IMG/VR virus record: IMGVR_UViG_3300029984_000001
Coordinates: 186,001-250,000 of that record
Length of the DNA: 64,000 nucleotides
Source of the DNA: a virus
Reading direction: 5' to 3' (one strand)
Positions within the stretch are counted from its first letter, which is position 1. Each line of letters begins with the position of its first letter. The notes beneath the pieces are model-generated. The model saw only the letters and a program-made list of their open reading frames with translations. It was not told the DNA's origin and made no database searches. The position numbers were made by a program, and so were the translations under genes. Below are positions 25,188 through 34,117 of the stretch, in pieces.

Positions 25188-27107
25188 ATGAAAATCGTAA
25201 AGAATAATGTAATTAATAAGGAAGCAACGAGATTATTTCAATCAGAGACATTAAAAGGATTAGCAGAATCAATAATAACTTCAGCAGGACCACAAGGATC
25301 AGGTACTAAAATAATATTACATTTAGCAAACGATCCAGAGAGTCCTAATAGAAATGTACCTATAGTTAAATATAGTAAAGATGGTCATAGTATCTTAAGT
25401 TATATATCTCATTGTGATAATGGAATGCTTTGCAACTCTGTATGTAACGATGTTTATGAAATGACTACTTATGTAAAGAAGAAAATTGGAGATAATTCAA
25501 CCGCTACTGTATGTATGGCTTCACGAATATTTGATAATCTTGTTAAAGTAGAAACCGATACAAAACTTCCTCCAAGAGAAATAATCAAACAATTTAAAAA
25601 AGCTGTTGAAATGATTACAGTTAGAGTAAAAGAAAAAACACAAGAATTTACTCCTGAAGAAGCTTATAATATTGCATACATATCTTCTAATGGTGATGAA
25701 GAAGTTGCAAATAACATAAAACAAATTTACGAAGAATTTGGTAAAGAAGTATATATAGATATTGGAATTTCGAATGATGAACAACATAAAATGAAAATAA
25801 TGGATGGTATGAGTATTAGTACTGGATACAATAGTCCTGCTTATCGAAATGATTTGCAAAAGAATATTGCATCTATTCCAAAACCAAGAATATACTATTT
25901 CCAAAATATGATTGATACTCCTGCTCAAATTGCATTATTAGCAGCAATTGTTGTAAAAAATATAACAGATCCTTACAGAACTAATAAATTAGAAAATGTA
26001 ATTCCTACAGTAATATTAGCACCACAATTAGCTAATGATGCTATCGTTGAATTAAATGAAGTTATTAGACTTATGCAAATGTATGATAAACCTGAACATA
26101 TTAAGAACAAACCACCGTTATTAATTGTTACTGGGATATTTGAAGATGAGGCCACAGATGATATTGCTAGATTGTGTGGATGTCCTCCTATTAGAAAATA
26201 TCAAAGTTTAGAACAACTAGAAAAAGATAAAGAATCAGGTAAAGCTCCTACTACTGAAACTATTGTAGATAATTGGTATGGAAGTGCTGATGTAGTTGTA
26301 GCTGATGCTGTTAGTACTAAATTTATTAATCCATTATTAAAATATACAACTAAAGGTGAAGAGAGAAAAAGAGTATGTGAACAAAATAAAGAGAAATTTG
26401 TTCCTGCTGAAGATGATAATGAAGAAATCTTCAGTGCTCATTATAATTCATTAGTTACTGCATTAGAAGCTCAATTGGAATTAGAAATAAATAATAATGC
26501 TACTATGGATATTACAGGTTCATTAACTAGAAGAATCAATTCATTAAAAGCTAAAGTCGTAGAATATCAAGTTGGTGGTATTGCAATAGCTGATAGAGAT
26601 TCTTTAAAAGATTCAGTTTGGGATGCTATAAGAAATTGTAGATCAGCGGCTAAATCTGGTGTTGGATTAGCATGTAATATGGAAGGTTATTTTGCTTGTC
26701 TAGAAATATTGAACAATACAAAAGCAGATGATGATTCTACAGTTATCAAATTTGTAGAAATGATTCATGATTCTTATGTAGAATATATATCTTCATTATA
26801 TGAATTTACATTTGGTATTGATAAAGATGAATGTTTAAGATTATTAGAAACTAATTCTAGAACAAATGGAATAGTAGATTTATCTCAAGGATATGATAAA
26901 GAAACTGTAGATAAGGTGATATACAATACAAAAATTAAATCATCTATAAATGCAGATATAGTTACATTAGAAGCTTTATCTAAAATATTATCTTTAATGA
27001 TGACATGTGCTCAAACTCTTATACCAGAACCATTATTAGATTCATATACAGCATTTGTAGATAATAGAAAAATTCAAGATAAATTAGTTAAAACATGTAG
27101 ACTATAA
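25188..27107 (+). CDS. GroEL-type chaperonin (phage-encoded), 639 aa
   Basis: TTAGGAGGAATAAT precedes the ATG. The sequence follows group I chaperonin order: an N-terminal helix with LKGLAESIITSAGPQGSGTK, GDNSTATVCMASRI at residue 101 (GroEL GDGTTTATVLA), AYISSNGDEEVANNIKQIYEEFGKE near 166, then KIMDGMSISTGYNSPAY near 204 (GroEL EGMQFDRGYLSPYF), and an apical region. At 639 residues it is about 90 longer than GroEL. A few jumbo phages encode such chaperonins, known or proposed to fold phage proteins without a co-chaperonin. No GroES gene is visible in this window. Confidence 0.87.
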   Translation: MKIVKNNVINKEATRLFQSETLKGLAESIITSAGPQGSGTKIILHLANDPESPNRNVPIVKYSKDGHSILSYISHCDNGMLCNSVCNDVYEMTTYVKKKIGDNSTATVCMASRIFDNLVKVETDTKLPPREIIKQFKKAVEMITVRVKEKTQEFTPEEAYNIAYISSNGDEEVANNIKQIYEEFGKEVYIDIGISNDEQHKMKIMDGMSISTGYNSPAYRNDLQKNIASIPKPRIYYFQNMIDTPAQIALLAAIVVKNITDPYRTNKLENVIPTVILAPQLANDAIVELNEVIRLMQMYDKPEHIKNKPPLLIVTGIFEDEATDDIARLCGCPPIRKYQSLEQLEKDKESGKAPTTETIVDNWYGSADVVVADAVSTKFINPLLKYTTKGEERKRVCEQNKEKFVPAEDDNEEIFSAHYNSLVTALEAQLELEINNNATMDITGSLTRRINSLKAKVVEYQVGGIAIADRDSLKDSVWDAIRNCRSAAKSGVGLACNMEGYFACLEILNNTKADDDSTVIKFVEMIHDSYVEYISSLYEFTFGIDKDECLRLLETNSRTNGIVDLSQGYDKETVDKVIYNTKIKSSINADIVTLEALSKILSLMMTCAQTLIPEPLLDSYTAFVDNRKIQDKLVKTCRL

Positions 27108-27120
27108 TAATTAAAGTATT

Positions 27121-27151
27121 ACCGATGGATTAGTTTCCATCGGTTATTTTT
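27121..27151 (+). terminator. Rho-independent terminator after chaperonin gene
   Basis: ACCGATGGA and TCCATCGGT form a 9-bp stem followed by TATTTTT. Confidence 0.85.
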
Positions 27152-27168
27152 ACGGAGGTGTTGTGTTA

Positions 27169-27960
27169 ATGGAAATGTCGTTCCCCGATTATATTGATAA
27201 TCCTTCAGGAAGTAAAAATGGTGTATGGACTCATAGAACAATGTATAAAGATATGTATAATCAAAAACTTACTAAGATATTAGTAAGAGAAACTGGTAAG
27301 ATTAAATATCAACAATATGTATATAAAGACAATTACATTGTTCATTTTAAAATACCATCAGAAGTGATACCTGATTTCTATTATGATACTGTAATAGAGT
27401 TTTCTCCTGTAGATCAAATGATGATCAATAGTAACAATCTTAAAAGATATAATGTTAAATTTTATTCTAACGATCCTGCTTTTGTATTCACATTCGCTTA
27501 TTCGTTTTTACAGAATGATATGTTTATAAGAGACCTAGTTCCAAGAATGAGTAAAGAGGCTGTTAAAAAAGCTGCTGTACAAACTAACCCTAAGAATGAA
27601 GTTGGTTATGTAAAGTCTATTTATTTTACTTATATACTAATGGATAAATATAATCTATGGAATGCACAGGATTATAAACAATATGGTAAAATATATTCAA
27701 AATCATCATTCTTAAAAGAAATTACTCATGCAGATGAAAAAGTAAAAGATAGAACTGATCAACAAGAAAAAATTAATAAAGAGAAAAAAATAGACAAAGA
27801 GAAATTAAAGAATAGATCTAAATCAAATCCTAAAAATGTAACGAGTAGTAATAATGTTACAACTTCAAATAATATAAAGAATAATTCTAAATCTAAAAAT
27901 GTTAGTACAATTAAAAACATAGGAAAAAGTAAAGGTAATGTCAATTTTAATAAGTTTTAG
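27169..27960 (+). CDS. Hypothetical protein, probable virion structural, 263 aa
   Basis: The ATG at 27169, eight bases after GGAGGTG, is preferred to the GTG at 27163. The first 190 residues look folded (YYDTVIEFSPVDQMM, NLKRYNVKFYSNDPAFVFTFAYSF). The C-terminal 80 residues are a Lys/Asn/Ser-rich disordered tail, beginning with a KINKEKKIDKEKLKNR-type charged helix. Such basic tails can bind DNA. Function is not recognised. Confidence 0.68.
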   Translation: MEMSFPDYIDNPSGSKNGVWTHRTMYKDMYNQKLTKILVRETGKIKYQQYVYKDNYIVHFKIPSEVIPDFYYDTVIEFSPVDQMMINSNNLKRYNVKFYSNDPAFVFTFAYSFLQNDMFIRDLVPRMSKEAVKKAAVQTNPKNEVGYVKSIYFTYILMDKYNLWNAQDYKQYGKIYSKSSFLKEITHADEKVKDRTDQQEKINKEKKIDKEKLKNRSKSNPKNVTSSNNVTTSNNIKNNSKSKNVSTIKNIGKSKGNVNFNKF

Positions 27961-27983
27961 AATTATATATTATACTATTGAGG
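27959..27983 (+). promoter_or_regulatory. Candidate phage promoter (partial element AATTATATATTATA)
   Basis: The right 14 bases of the 17-bp element are present, followed by CTATTGAGG. It overlaps the stop of the previous gene and merges into the GAGGAGGG ribosome site of the 27996 gene. Confidence 0.5.
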
Positions 27984-27995
27984 AGGGATTATATT

Positions 27996-29510
27996 ATGAA
28001 AAAATTTATGACTAGAGAACCTATTAAAAAATTCATTAATGTTTCAGATTGGGAACCTGAACCAGAAGACATAATAATAAATCAGATAAACGATTATGTA
28101 TTAATTCCTGTATCTAAATACTTTAATGCAGATCAAACAATGGATTATTTTTCAGTAAGATCAAAGAAAGTTTATAATAAAATTAAAGTAAGAGCTTTAA
28201 TAGTACATAAACTTAATTATTTCGAAAAGTTCTATGATACTGATAGAGAGTTATTAACTGTTTATGCTAATATTAAATACCTTATTGATTGTGAACCGAA
28301 TTATAGTAAAGATGCATTGTTCTATGATCTCAAAAGATACATAATAAATGGACCATCCATATCATTAAAAATGGATTATATGAATAAGGATAATTATAGA
28401 CCAGCTAAAATTAAATTTAGTGGTACAGATAGGTTATTATATTATGATAATACTCATATAGCTATAATGATGAGGATATCATTAACAATGACATTAATTA
28501 TTCCTTTATTAACACACTTCGCTAATAAAAGGAAAGTTCAAATAATAGATGAATTTCTATTAGAAATATACAGTTACATAATAAAGGAGTATGAAGATTT
28601 TGTAGATTTATTTGAAAAATTTACAGCAACTTGTTCTACTAATATAGCTAAGAATAAAAGAAACAATGCTATATGGAATAACCAAGACATAAGAGCTATT
28701 AATCAATCAACACATGCAATATATTCTGTCAATAATATTATACTTAATCTTATGCCTAAGTATATATATAATGATAGTCCAGTTACGCTTAATTATGCTA
28801 GTATAGGACAGGTAATAAAATATAAGGTAACCGACGCAGGATATGATTTTGCATATACTTCTTTATCATCTTCAGATAGGGATTTAGATGAAAATTCGTC
28901 TCTAGACAAATATGAGGCAATTCTTGTAAAAAGTGACGAATCACTATTCATTCAGAATAAGGTTAATGGTGCTACTACAATGTCTAGAATAAGAATGTAT
29001 TTTGGTCCTTTCGATCAAAATGAAATTGAGTTCTATAGAAAAAGACTTTTATTAGATGATAAGAGTGTTATACATGCTTTACAAAAAGAATTAATTTTTA
29101 ATATGTTCTATAAATACTTTGGTGATACTTCCTCTAGTAATACTATAACAGAAGATGATTATATAGTATTATTATTAACAGCTAAGAAGATTTGTTTACA
29201 ATCAGACTTACTTGTTTTACCTTGTGTGTTTAGTAGTAAGATAATCAAATATACAAAGAAAACAAAGTTAAATAAAAAAGAAAAAGATAGGATGATTGCT
29301 TCTCCTATTTATAAAATGATTATGGAGAAATATAATAATAATAAAAAGGTAGAAGCTCAAATAGAAGAATGGGCAGCCACTATATTATCATGTGAATTTG
29401 AAATTATAGATAGTAATAGAGAATCAAATAGTACTGATTATGTTGTACTACCTAAGTTTCCTGATTATGTAGTAAATGAGGTATTGAAATTTGCTTCTTG
29501 GGTATCATAA
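27996..29510 (+). CDS. Conserved-looking phage protein beside primase, 504 aa
   Basis: The ATG at 27996 behind GAGGAGGGATT is chosen over the upstream TTG. The protein begins MKKFMTREPIKKF, an N-terminal copy of the recurring FMxR[D/E] motif. The rest is mostly helical, with IMMRISLTMTLIIPLLTHFANKR as one hydrophobic helix near residue 160 and a NAIWNNQDIRAIN stretch near 230. The stop codon overlaps the primase start region (one base apart), so the two are translated together, which suggests a replication or transcription role. I recognise no domain. Confidence 0.72.
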   Translation: MKKFMTREPIKKFINVSDWEPEPEDIIINQINDYVLIPVSKYFNADQTMDYFSVRSKKVYNKIKVRALIVHKLNYFEKFYDTDRELLTVYANIKYLIDCEPNYSKDALFYDLKRYIINGPSISLKMDYMNKDNYRPAKIKFSGTDRLLYYDNTHIAIMMRISLTMTLIIPLLTHFANKRKVQIIDEFLLEIYSYIIKEYEDFVDLFEKFTATCSTNIAKNKRNNAIWNNQDIRAINQSTHAIYSVNNIILNLMPKYIYNDSPVTLNYASIGQVIKYKVTDAGYDFAYTSLSSSDRDLDENSSLDKYEAILVKSDESLFIQNKVNGATTMSRIRMYFGPFDQNEIEFYRKRLLLDDKSVIHALQKELIFNMFYKYFGDTSSSNTITEDDYIVLLLTAKKICLQSDLLVLPCVFSSKIIKYTKKTKLNKKEKDRMIASPIYKMIMEKYNNNKKVEAQIEEWAATILSCEFEIIDSNRESNSTDYVVLPKFPDYVVNEVLKFASWVS

Positions 29511-30557
29511 ATGGATAACAATACAATTGATAGGATAAATGAACAATTATTACGTTTACCGTCTGCTGAATACGCTCAGGGGAATTCGTGGATAATTGCA
29601 AGATGTAAAAATTGTCAAGATTCATTAAATCCTAATCATAAACATTTCGGTATTCATATACCCCAACACGAGAATGATGTTTATTACTACAATTGTTTTA
29701 AATGTCATGATGCTGGACAACTTTCAACTGACAATCTTATAGCATGGGGAATTTATGATTTAGATGTTATAGAAGGATTATCTAAATGGAATAAAAGGGT
29801 ATTATCAAGACCAGAGAATAGAATGTATAAAGATCAAACTTATATAGTTAAAAATAATCATATAACTCAAAGTAGATTGACTGATGCTAAGTTGAATTAT
29901 ATTAATAATAGGCTCGGTATCAATATGACATATCAAGATATATTAGATAAGAAGATTATACTTAATCTTCATGATTTCTTAATAGAAAATCATATAACAA
30001 GATTCTCTAGAAATCCTAATGTTGTAGATCAATTAGACAAAGCATTCTTGGGATTCTTATCCCAAGATAATGCTTTTATTAATATGAGAAGATTAATAAA
30101 TGAAGATAAGCTTATGAAACCATTACATAAAAGATATGTCAATTATAATATATTTGGCAAGTTTGATAATTCTCAAAGATACTATACAATACCAACTATA
30201 ATAAGATTAGATAATCCAAAGAGAATTAAATTAAAAATTGCAGAAGGACCTTTTGATTTATTATCTATATTTTATAATATGTGTGACCAAGAAATAGATA
30301 ATTGTATTTACTCTGCAATTACAGGTAGTAGTTATTTAAAAGTATTAGAATACTTTATAATAAAGAAAAAGTTAATAAATATAGAAGCAGATATATATAC
30401 TGATAAAGATATATCTGATGCAAAGATGTATGACATTAAACAAATACTAAACGTATTTGGTATACCTTTAACTGTGCATCGTAATATAGCTCCAAATCAA
30501 AAAGACTTTGGTGTTAAGTCATCACAGATACAAGATAAGATAATATATTTAGGATAG
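29511..30557 (+). CDS. DNA primase (DnaG type, zinc finger plus TOPRIM)
   Basis: The gene abuts the previous stop. The 348-aa protein has an N-terminal zinc ribbon, C-K-N-C near residue 32 and C-F-K-C near 62, followed by LSTDNLIAWG. Near residue 243 is IAEGPFDLLSIFY, the E-G-x-x-D core of a TOPRIM domain, and later IYTDKDISDAKMYDIK supplies a second acidic cluster. It is shorter than bacterial DnaG and has no helicase domain, so the helicase is presumably separate. It should make primers for phage DNA synthesis. Confidence 0.8.
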   Translation: MDNNTIDRINEQLLRLPSAEYAQGNSWIIARCKNCQDSLNPNHKHFGIHIPQHENDVYYYNCFKCHDAGQLSTDNLIAWGIYDLDVIEGLSKWNKRVLSRPENRMYKDQTYIVKNNHITQSRLTDAKLNYINNRLGINMTYQDILDKKIILNLHDFLIENHITRFSRNPNVVDQLDKAFLGFLSQDNAFINMRRLINEDKLMKPLHKRYVNYNIFGKFDNSQRYYTIPTIIRLDNPKRIKLKIAEGPFDLLSIFYNMCDQEIDNCIYSAITGSSYLKVLEYFIIKKKLINIEADIYTDKDISDAKMYDIKQILNVFGIPLTVHRNIAPNQKDFGVKSSQIQDKIIYLG

Positions 30558-30580
30558 GGTTCGTCTCTATCCTTATTTTA
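30551..30580 (+). terminator. Rho-independent terminator after primase
   Basis: AGGATAG and CTATCCT pair around a loop, followed by TATTTTA. Confidence 0.72.
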
Positions 30581-30593
30581 AGGAGGAAAAATA

Positions 30594-30915
30594 ATGGTAT
30601 ACATAATTAATGATAATAATGTGAAAGAATTATTAGAAAGCAATGATATTAAATTTAAATCTTTTGAAACGGTAATTAGATGCATTTTGTGATGAAGAAG
30701 CTACATATAGAATTGATCAATTTGAAGATGATTTTAAAGAAAAATTTACAGAAGAAGCCAAAGATAAATTACAGTGTAATTTATCTAATATATATAATGA
30801 TAATAATGAAAGTTTTATAAATTCAGATGAATTATATAATCTATCATGTAATGAGATAGATGATTTTATAGAAAGTCATAGAGGCAAAATGCAAATATTT
30901 ATGACTAGAGAATAA
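30594..30915 (+). pseudogene. Frame-disrupted small acidic protein with C-terminal FMTRE
   Basis: TTAAGGAGGAAAA precedes an ATG whose frame stops after 32 codons at a TGA near 30690. Dropping one base near 30676-30680 joins it to a long open frame (LDAFCDEEATYRIDQFEDDF and onward) that ends IFMTRE and TAA at 30915. The combined protein would be about 106 residues. The C-terminus again carries the FMxR[D/E] motif. The shift could be a real mutation, recoding, or a sequencing or assembly indel. Confidence 0.6.
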
Positions 30916-30940
30916 GTATTTATTATAGGGGGATTATAAA

Positions 30941-31420
30941 ATGATAGAGAATGCAAATATGAAATGTTTTGGAAAATGGTCTTTTGAAGATATGGGATGT
31001 ATGCAATGTACTCACGAATCTGATTGTTCTGCTAATAAAAGAGAAAATGAATTAGCTTATAAAAGAACTATAAAAGATTTTAGATGTTGGAATTGTTCTG
31101 ATATAATAAAATGTAACCAAACAATTAAAAATTGTTTTGGTTTTATTAATAGAACATGTGATAATAGATGTAAATGTTGGTATGAATGTCAACGTAACCA
31201 ATATTTAATATCAATAAAGGTTGAATGTATAAAACCAATCATAATGAAGACTGAGCATTATGAACCTTATAATTTTATTGAAGGGAATACTTATATATTT
31301 AGTATTACAAAAGATGGTATGTTATTATCAGGTGGAACTTATTATGATATAATATTAGGTAGAAAGAAACCTTATAATAAATTAAACATCTTTGATAAAT
31401 ATTTTAAAATAATTGAATAA
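30941..31420 (+). CDS. Cysteine-rich putative metal-binding protein, 159 aa
   Basis: A GGGGGATTATAAA site precedes the ATG. Thirteen cysteines fall in the first 95 residues, many as C-x-x-C, C-x-C or C-x3-C pairs (CMQC, CWNC, CDNRCKC), so several zinc or Fe-S sites are likely. The C-terminal 60 residues are Cys-free and beta-rich (NTYIFSITKDGMLLSGGTYYDII). No known family is recognised. It has its own terminator. Confidence 0.7.
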   Translation: MIENANMKCFGKWSFEDMGCMQCTHESDCSANKRENELAYKRTIKDFRCWNCSDIIKCNQTIKNCFGFINRTCDNRCKCWYECQRNQYLISIKVECIKPIIMKTEHYEPYNFIEGNTYIFSITKDGMLLSGGTYYDIILGRKKPYNKLNIFDKYFKIIE

Positions 31421-31424
31421 TTAA

Positions 31425-31453
31425 TAAGAGGGATTTATCCCTCTTATATTTTA
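31425..31453 (+). terminator. Rho-independent terminator
   Basis: TAAGAGGGA and TCCCTCTTA form a 9-bp stem followed by TATTTTAT. Confidence 0.85.
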
Positions 31454-31482
31454 TGTCAAAATAATTTGTAAGAGTTCGATCC

Positions 31483-31510
31483 TATAGTTGTATATTATAC
31501 TAATGAATAA
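31483..31510 (+). promoter_or_regulatory. Candidate phage promoter (TATAGTTGTATATTATA element)
   Basis: One mismatch to the 17-bp consensus, followed by CTAATGAATAA. It starts the 31570-34031 block of small genes. Confidence 0.6.
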
Positions 31511-31569
31511 TAAAAGAAATTATCAAAAATTAATATAGAATTATATAATCGAAAGGAAAGAATGTAAAA

Positions 31570-31821
31570 ATGCACAAATATTATAGTGTAGAACAATTTT
31601 TAGAAATGCAAGATAAATGTAAAGAAAAGGTAAAGAAAATAGTAGAGGAAATACTAATAGAGAAAAAAGGTTTAGTTAATATAGACTTTGAAAAAGATGT
31701 ATACAGAAGAATTGGTGTGATTTATAGATCGTCAACTGAAGATGAAAAAATACTTATTGATGATGTAATTAAAGAAGTAAGATGTATGATAGTTAAATTA
31801 AGAGAAGGTAGGGTGTTTTAA
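31570..31821 (+). CDS. Hypothetical small protein, 83 aa
   Basis: GAAAGGAAAG lies before the ATG. The protein is charged and helical (MQDKCKEKVKKIVEEILIEKKG), with no recognised motif. It is the first gene of a run of small, closely packed genes behind a candidate phage promoter. Confidence 0.62.
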   Translation: MHKYYSVEQFLEMQDKCKEKVKKIVEEILIEKKGLVNIDFEKDVYRRIGVIYRSSTEDEKILIDDVIKEVRCMIVKLREGRVF

Positions 31822-31822
31822 T

Positions 31823-32191
31823 ATGAATAAAGAAATAGTAATAATTAAATTGGTAGAAAAATATAGTAAGGATGATTGCTTATTAAGTACTATAGCAGAT
31901 ACATTAAAATCTTGTAGTAGGTATGTTGATTTAATAACACAACAAGAAGTATTAGTTACAGTAGAAAAATACAATATGTCTAAAGATGATTTATTAGAAA
32001 AAATTACATCTTTAGATAAACAAAGAAGAACTACACATAATGTTATTATAAGTGGGATTAAATTGATTAATAGATTATGTGTACTAAATAAGTTGGATAA
32101 ATTCTATCAAGGAGACGAAAGTGATAGATATGAAATAGCAGATTTTGCAATGGAATTGGTAACGTCTAATTTTACAAATAGAAAAAAATAA
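31823..32191 (+). CDS. Hypothetical small protein, 122 aa
   Basis: The ATG follows the previous stop by one base, with AGGTAGGGTG as a weak ribosome site, so translation is probably coupled. The protein is helical (LVEKYSKDDCLLSTIADTLKSC), with no recognised domain. Confidence 0.62.
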   Translation: MNKEIVIIKLVEKYSKDDCLLSTIADTLKSCSRYVDLITQQEVLVTVEKYNMSKDDLLEKITSLDKQRRTTHNVIISGIKLINRLCVLNKLDKFYQGDESDRYEIADFAMELVTSNFTNRKK

Positions 32192-32212
32192 TAAGAAGGA
32201 GTACAAAATAAT

Positions 32213-32491
32213 ATGAAAAAAGAAATAGTAATAATGATAGAGAATATAGAAGAGGAATATAAAATAAGAATGGTAGATCTTTTTCTAGAGATTGAAGATA
32301 TGGGATTTGAATGTAAAAAGATTATTTTATCACGTATTGATATTAATATATGGATAGGTAAAAAAGATTCTATATCTATATTATGTAATTATTTAAAAGA
32401 TCATGGATGTAATATTATTCAGATCAAAAATATATTAAACGAATGGGGATTAGACGTATTAGAAAAAATACTAAAATCTAAGGAGAATTAA
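32213..32491 (+). CDS. Small paralog family member A, 92 aa
   Basis: AAGAAGGAG precedes the ATG. The C-terminal half reads SILCNYLKDHGCNIIQIKNILNEWGLDVLEK, which shares the pattern [hydrophobic]-x-x-[FY]-[LI]-[RK], an N/C-rich turn, I-x-x-[IY]-L-x-x-W-[KG] with the next three genes. I regard these as tandem paralogs of an unknown family. Confidence 0.62.
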   Translation: MKKEIVIMIENIEEEYKIRMVDLFLEIEDMGFECKKIILSRIDINIWIGKKDSISILCNYLKDHGCNIIQIKNILNEWGLDVLEKILKSKEN

Positions 32492-32492
32492 C

Positions 32493-32756
32493 ATGGGAGG
32501 AAAACGAATAGATGAAAAAAAGAATGATATCGAATTAGAGTTTTCTGATAGATTAGATTCTTTATATTTAAATTTAGGACAGGTAGCTAGAATGTGTAGG
32601 TTAGCTGCATTAAATAATAACAAAGAAAATATATTTATAGGAGAAGGTAATTTTACTAACTTCTGTAAACAATTAAGAGAAGCAGGATATAATTATATAG
32701 AGATTAATAAATATTTAGTTAAATGGAAAAATCAACTTTTTACAAAAATAAAATAA
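32493..32756 (+). CDS. Small paralog family member B, 87 aa
   Basis: The gene follows one base after the previous stop, with TAAGGAGAATT in the end of the upstream gene. The C-terminal part FTNFCKQLREAGYNYIEINKYLVKWKNQL shows the family pattern. Function is unknown. Confidence 0.62.
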   Translation: MGGKRIDEKKNDIELEFSDRLDSLYLNLGQVARMCRLAALNNNKENIFIGEGNFTNFCKQLREAGYNYIEINKYLVKWKNQLFTKIK

Positions 32757-32769
32757 AGGAAAGGATAAT

Positions 32770-33105
32770 ATGAAATATAATAAGTATGAGGATAAGGATA
32801 TTGATGCTAAGATATTAACGAAAAAGACTATGATATTGTTTGAGTATTTGTCAAATGGAAATGATTTAAAGGAGGTATTACCAGTCGTTAATAATTTTAT
32901 ATCTTTATGTAATGTAGTCTCTACATCTCAACGTTTTGATGAATTTTGTAGAAATGTAGATGAATCTGTGATATCAGATGATTCTATATTAAATCTTTGT
33001 TTATACTTGAGAAGAAATTGTTATACTCATGATACAATAAAAATAATATTAGAACAATGGAAAAATGAAATTAATGAAATAAAATATAGGAGTGAATTAT
33101 TATGA
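32770..33105 (+). CDS. Small paralog family member C, 111 aa
   Basis: AAAGGAAAGG precedes the ATG. The C-terminal part NLCLYLRRNCYTHDTIKIILEQWKNEI matches the family pattern. Its stop overlaps the start of the next gene as ATGA, so the two are translationally coupled. Confidence 0.62.
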   Translation: MKYNKYEDKDIDAKILTKKTMILFEYLSNGNDLKEVLPVVNNFISLCNVVSTSQRFDEFCRNVDESVISDDSILNLCLYLRRNCYTHDTIKIILEQWKNEINEIKYRSELL

Positions 33106-34031
33106 AAAAAGAATTAACAATCGAGGATAAAAAAATATTAAAGAAAGAAGTTGAAATAGAGGTTAAATATAAATATGTTTTTGATTCTTTTAAAAATATT
33201 ATATATAATCTTATAAACTCGCCATATTTAAACGATAAAGATTTTTCAATAAATACTTTTACAAATGATATAAGAAATAGAAATCATAGAGACAAAGAAT
33301 TAATAGAATTTATTAAATTTTTAAGCAGTATAAATAAAAAACAAAAAGAAATAAAAGAAATTTTAATAGATTGGAAAGATAGAGTAGATAGTTATGAAAA
33401 TGAATATACATGTGATCATCTTCCTTCTGATAGTTTAATCGAAATAAAAGATAATATATTTTTCTGTGAAAGATGTGGTAAAGTATTTGATATAATTCCA
33501 CAATTACCTAATGAAGATATTAATAATTTCGTTGACAAGTTTAGTTCATTAATAAATGATATGAAGGGACAAGGTTATTATGATCCAGAAATAGGATTAA
33601 TTTCAAATAGATATGGTGGTAAAGGAGTTATTTCTAGTATAACAGAAGATTCTATATTATCTCCTCATACAAATGATGGTACTCCAGTTGAAATAAACAT
33701 GTCACTAAAACAAATTATGAACAGAATGACAGATGAAGAGTTTATAAAATTTACTGAAAATCTTTTCTTAAAAAATATAGAGGTTCGTAAATCTAGAATA
33801 TTAAAAGAAAATTTACCAAGTTTTGAAATTGGTGAGAATAAAAATACAGAATATATACATGATCCTAATTCTCTAATAGCAAAATGTCTTCATGTTGAAT
33901 TTCATAAAGATGGAAATAAAATGAATATGACCAAAATAAATGAAGATACATATAAATGTAATATATGTACAGAAGAGATATCTAGAGATATGTATAAATT
34001 ATTAAAACTACGTTTTGAAACTAAAAGATAA
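33102..34031 (+). CDS. Paralog family member D fused to a two-zinc-knuckle domain, 309 aa
   Basis: The start overlaps the previous stop (ATGA). Residues 55-95 show the family pattern (ELIEFIKFLSSIN, then KEIKEILIDWKDRV). After that come two treble-clef-like cysteine/histidine clusters, CDHLPSDSLIEI with FFCERCGKVF near 103-130, and CLHVEFHKDG with KCNICTEEIS near the C-terminus. The zinc knuckles suggest nucleic acid or protein binding; the middle (PHTNDGTPVEINMSLKQIM) is not recognised. A T4-like regulator or virion-associated role is possible but unsupported. Confidence 0.66.
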   Translation: MKKELTIEDKKILKKEVEIEVKYKYVFDSFKNIIYNLINSPYLNDKDFSINTFTNDIRNRNHRDKELIEFIKFLSSINKKQKEIKEILIDWKDRVDSYENEYTCDHLPSDSLIEIKDNIFFCERCGKVFDIIPQLPNEDINNFVDKFSSLINDMKGQGYYDPEIGLISNRYGGKGVISSITEDSILSPHTNDGTPVEINMSLKQIMNRMTDEEFIKFTENLFLKNIEVRKSRILKENLPSFEIGENKNTEYIHDPNSLIAKCLHVEFHKDGNKMNMTKINEDTYKCNICTEEISRDMYKLLKLRFETKR

Positions 34032-34037
34032 ATGATT

Positions 34038-34066
34038 GGGTGTATAAACACCCTTTTATTTTTTTA
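34038..34066 (+). terminator. Rho-independent terminator
   Basis: GGGTGT and ACACCC form a short GC-rich stem, followed by a long T run. Confidence 0.82.
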
Positions 34067-34117
34067 TCTTTTTCTTCAGTTGAACATTTAGATAATTATG
34101 GGAAAGGAGGTTTTATA

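Noticed and set aside
25521-25928. A 135-aa minus-strand ORF inside the chaperonin gene
   Set aside because: Antisense shadow with no ribosome site and atypical composition (Phe/Cys-rich).
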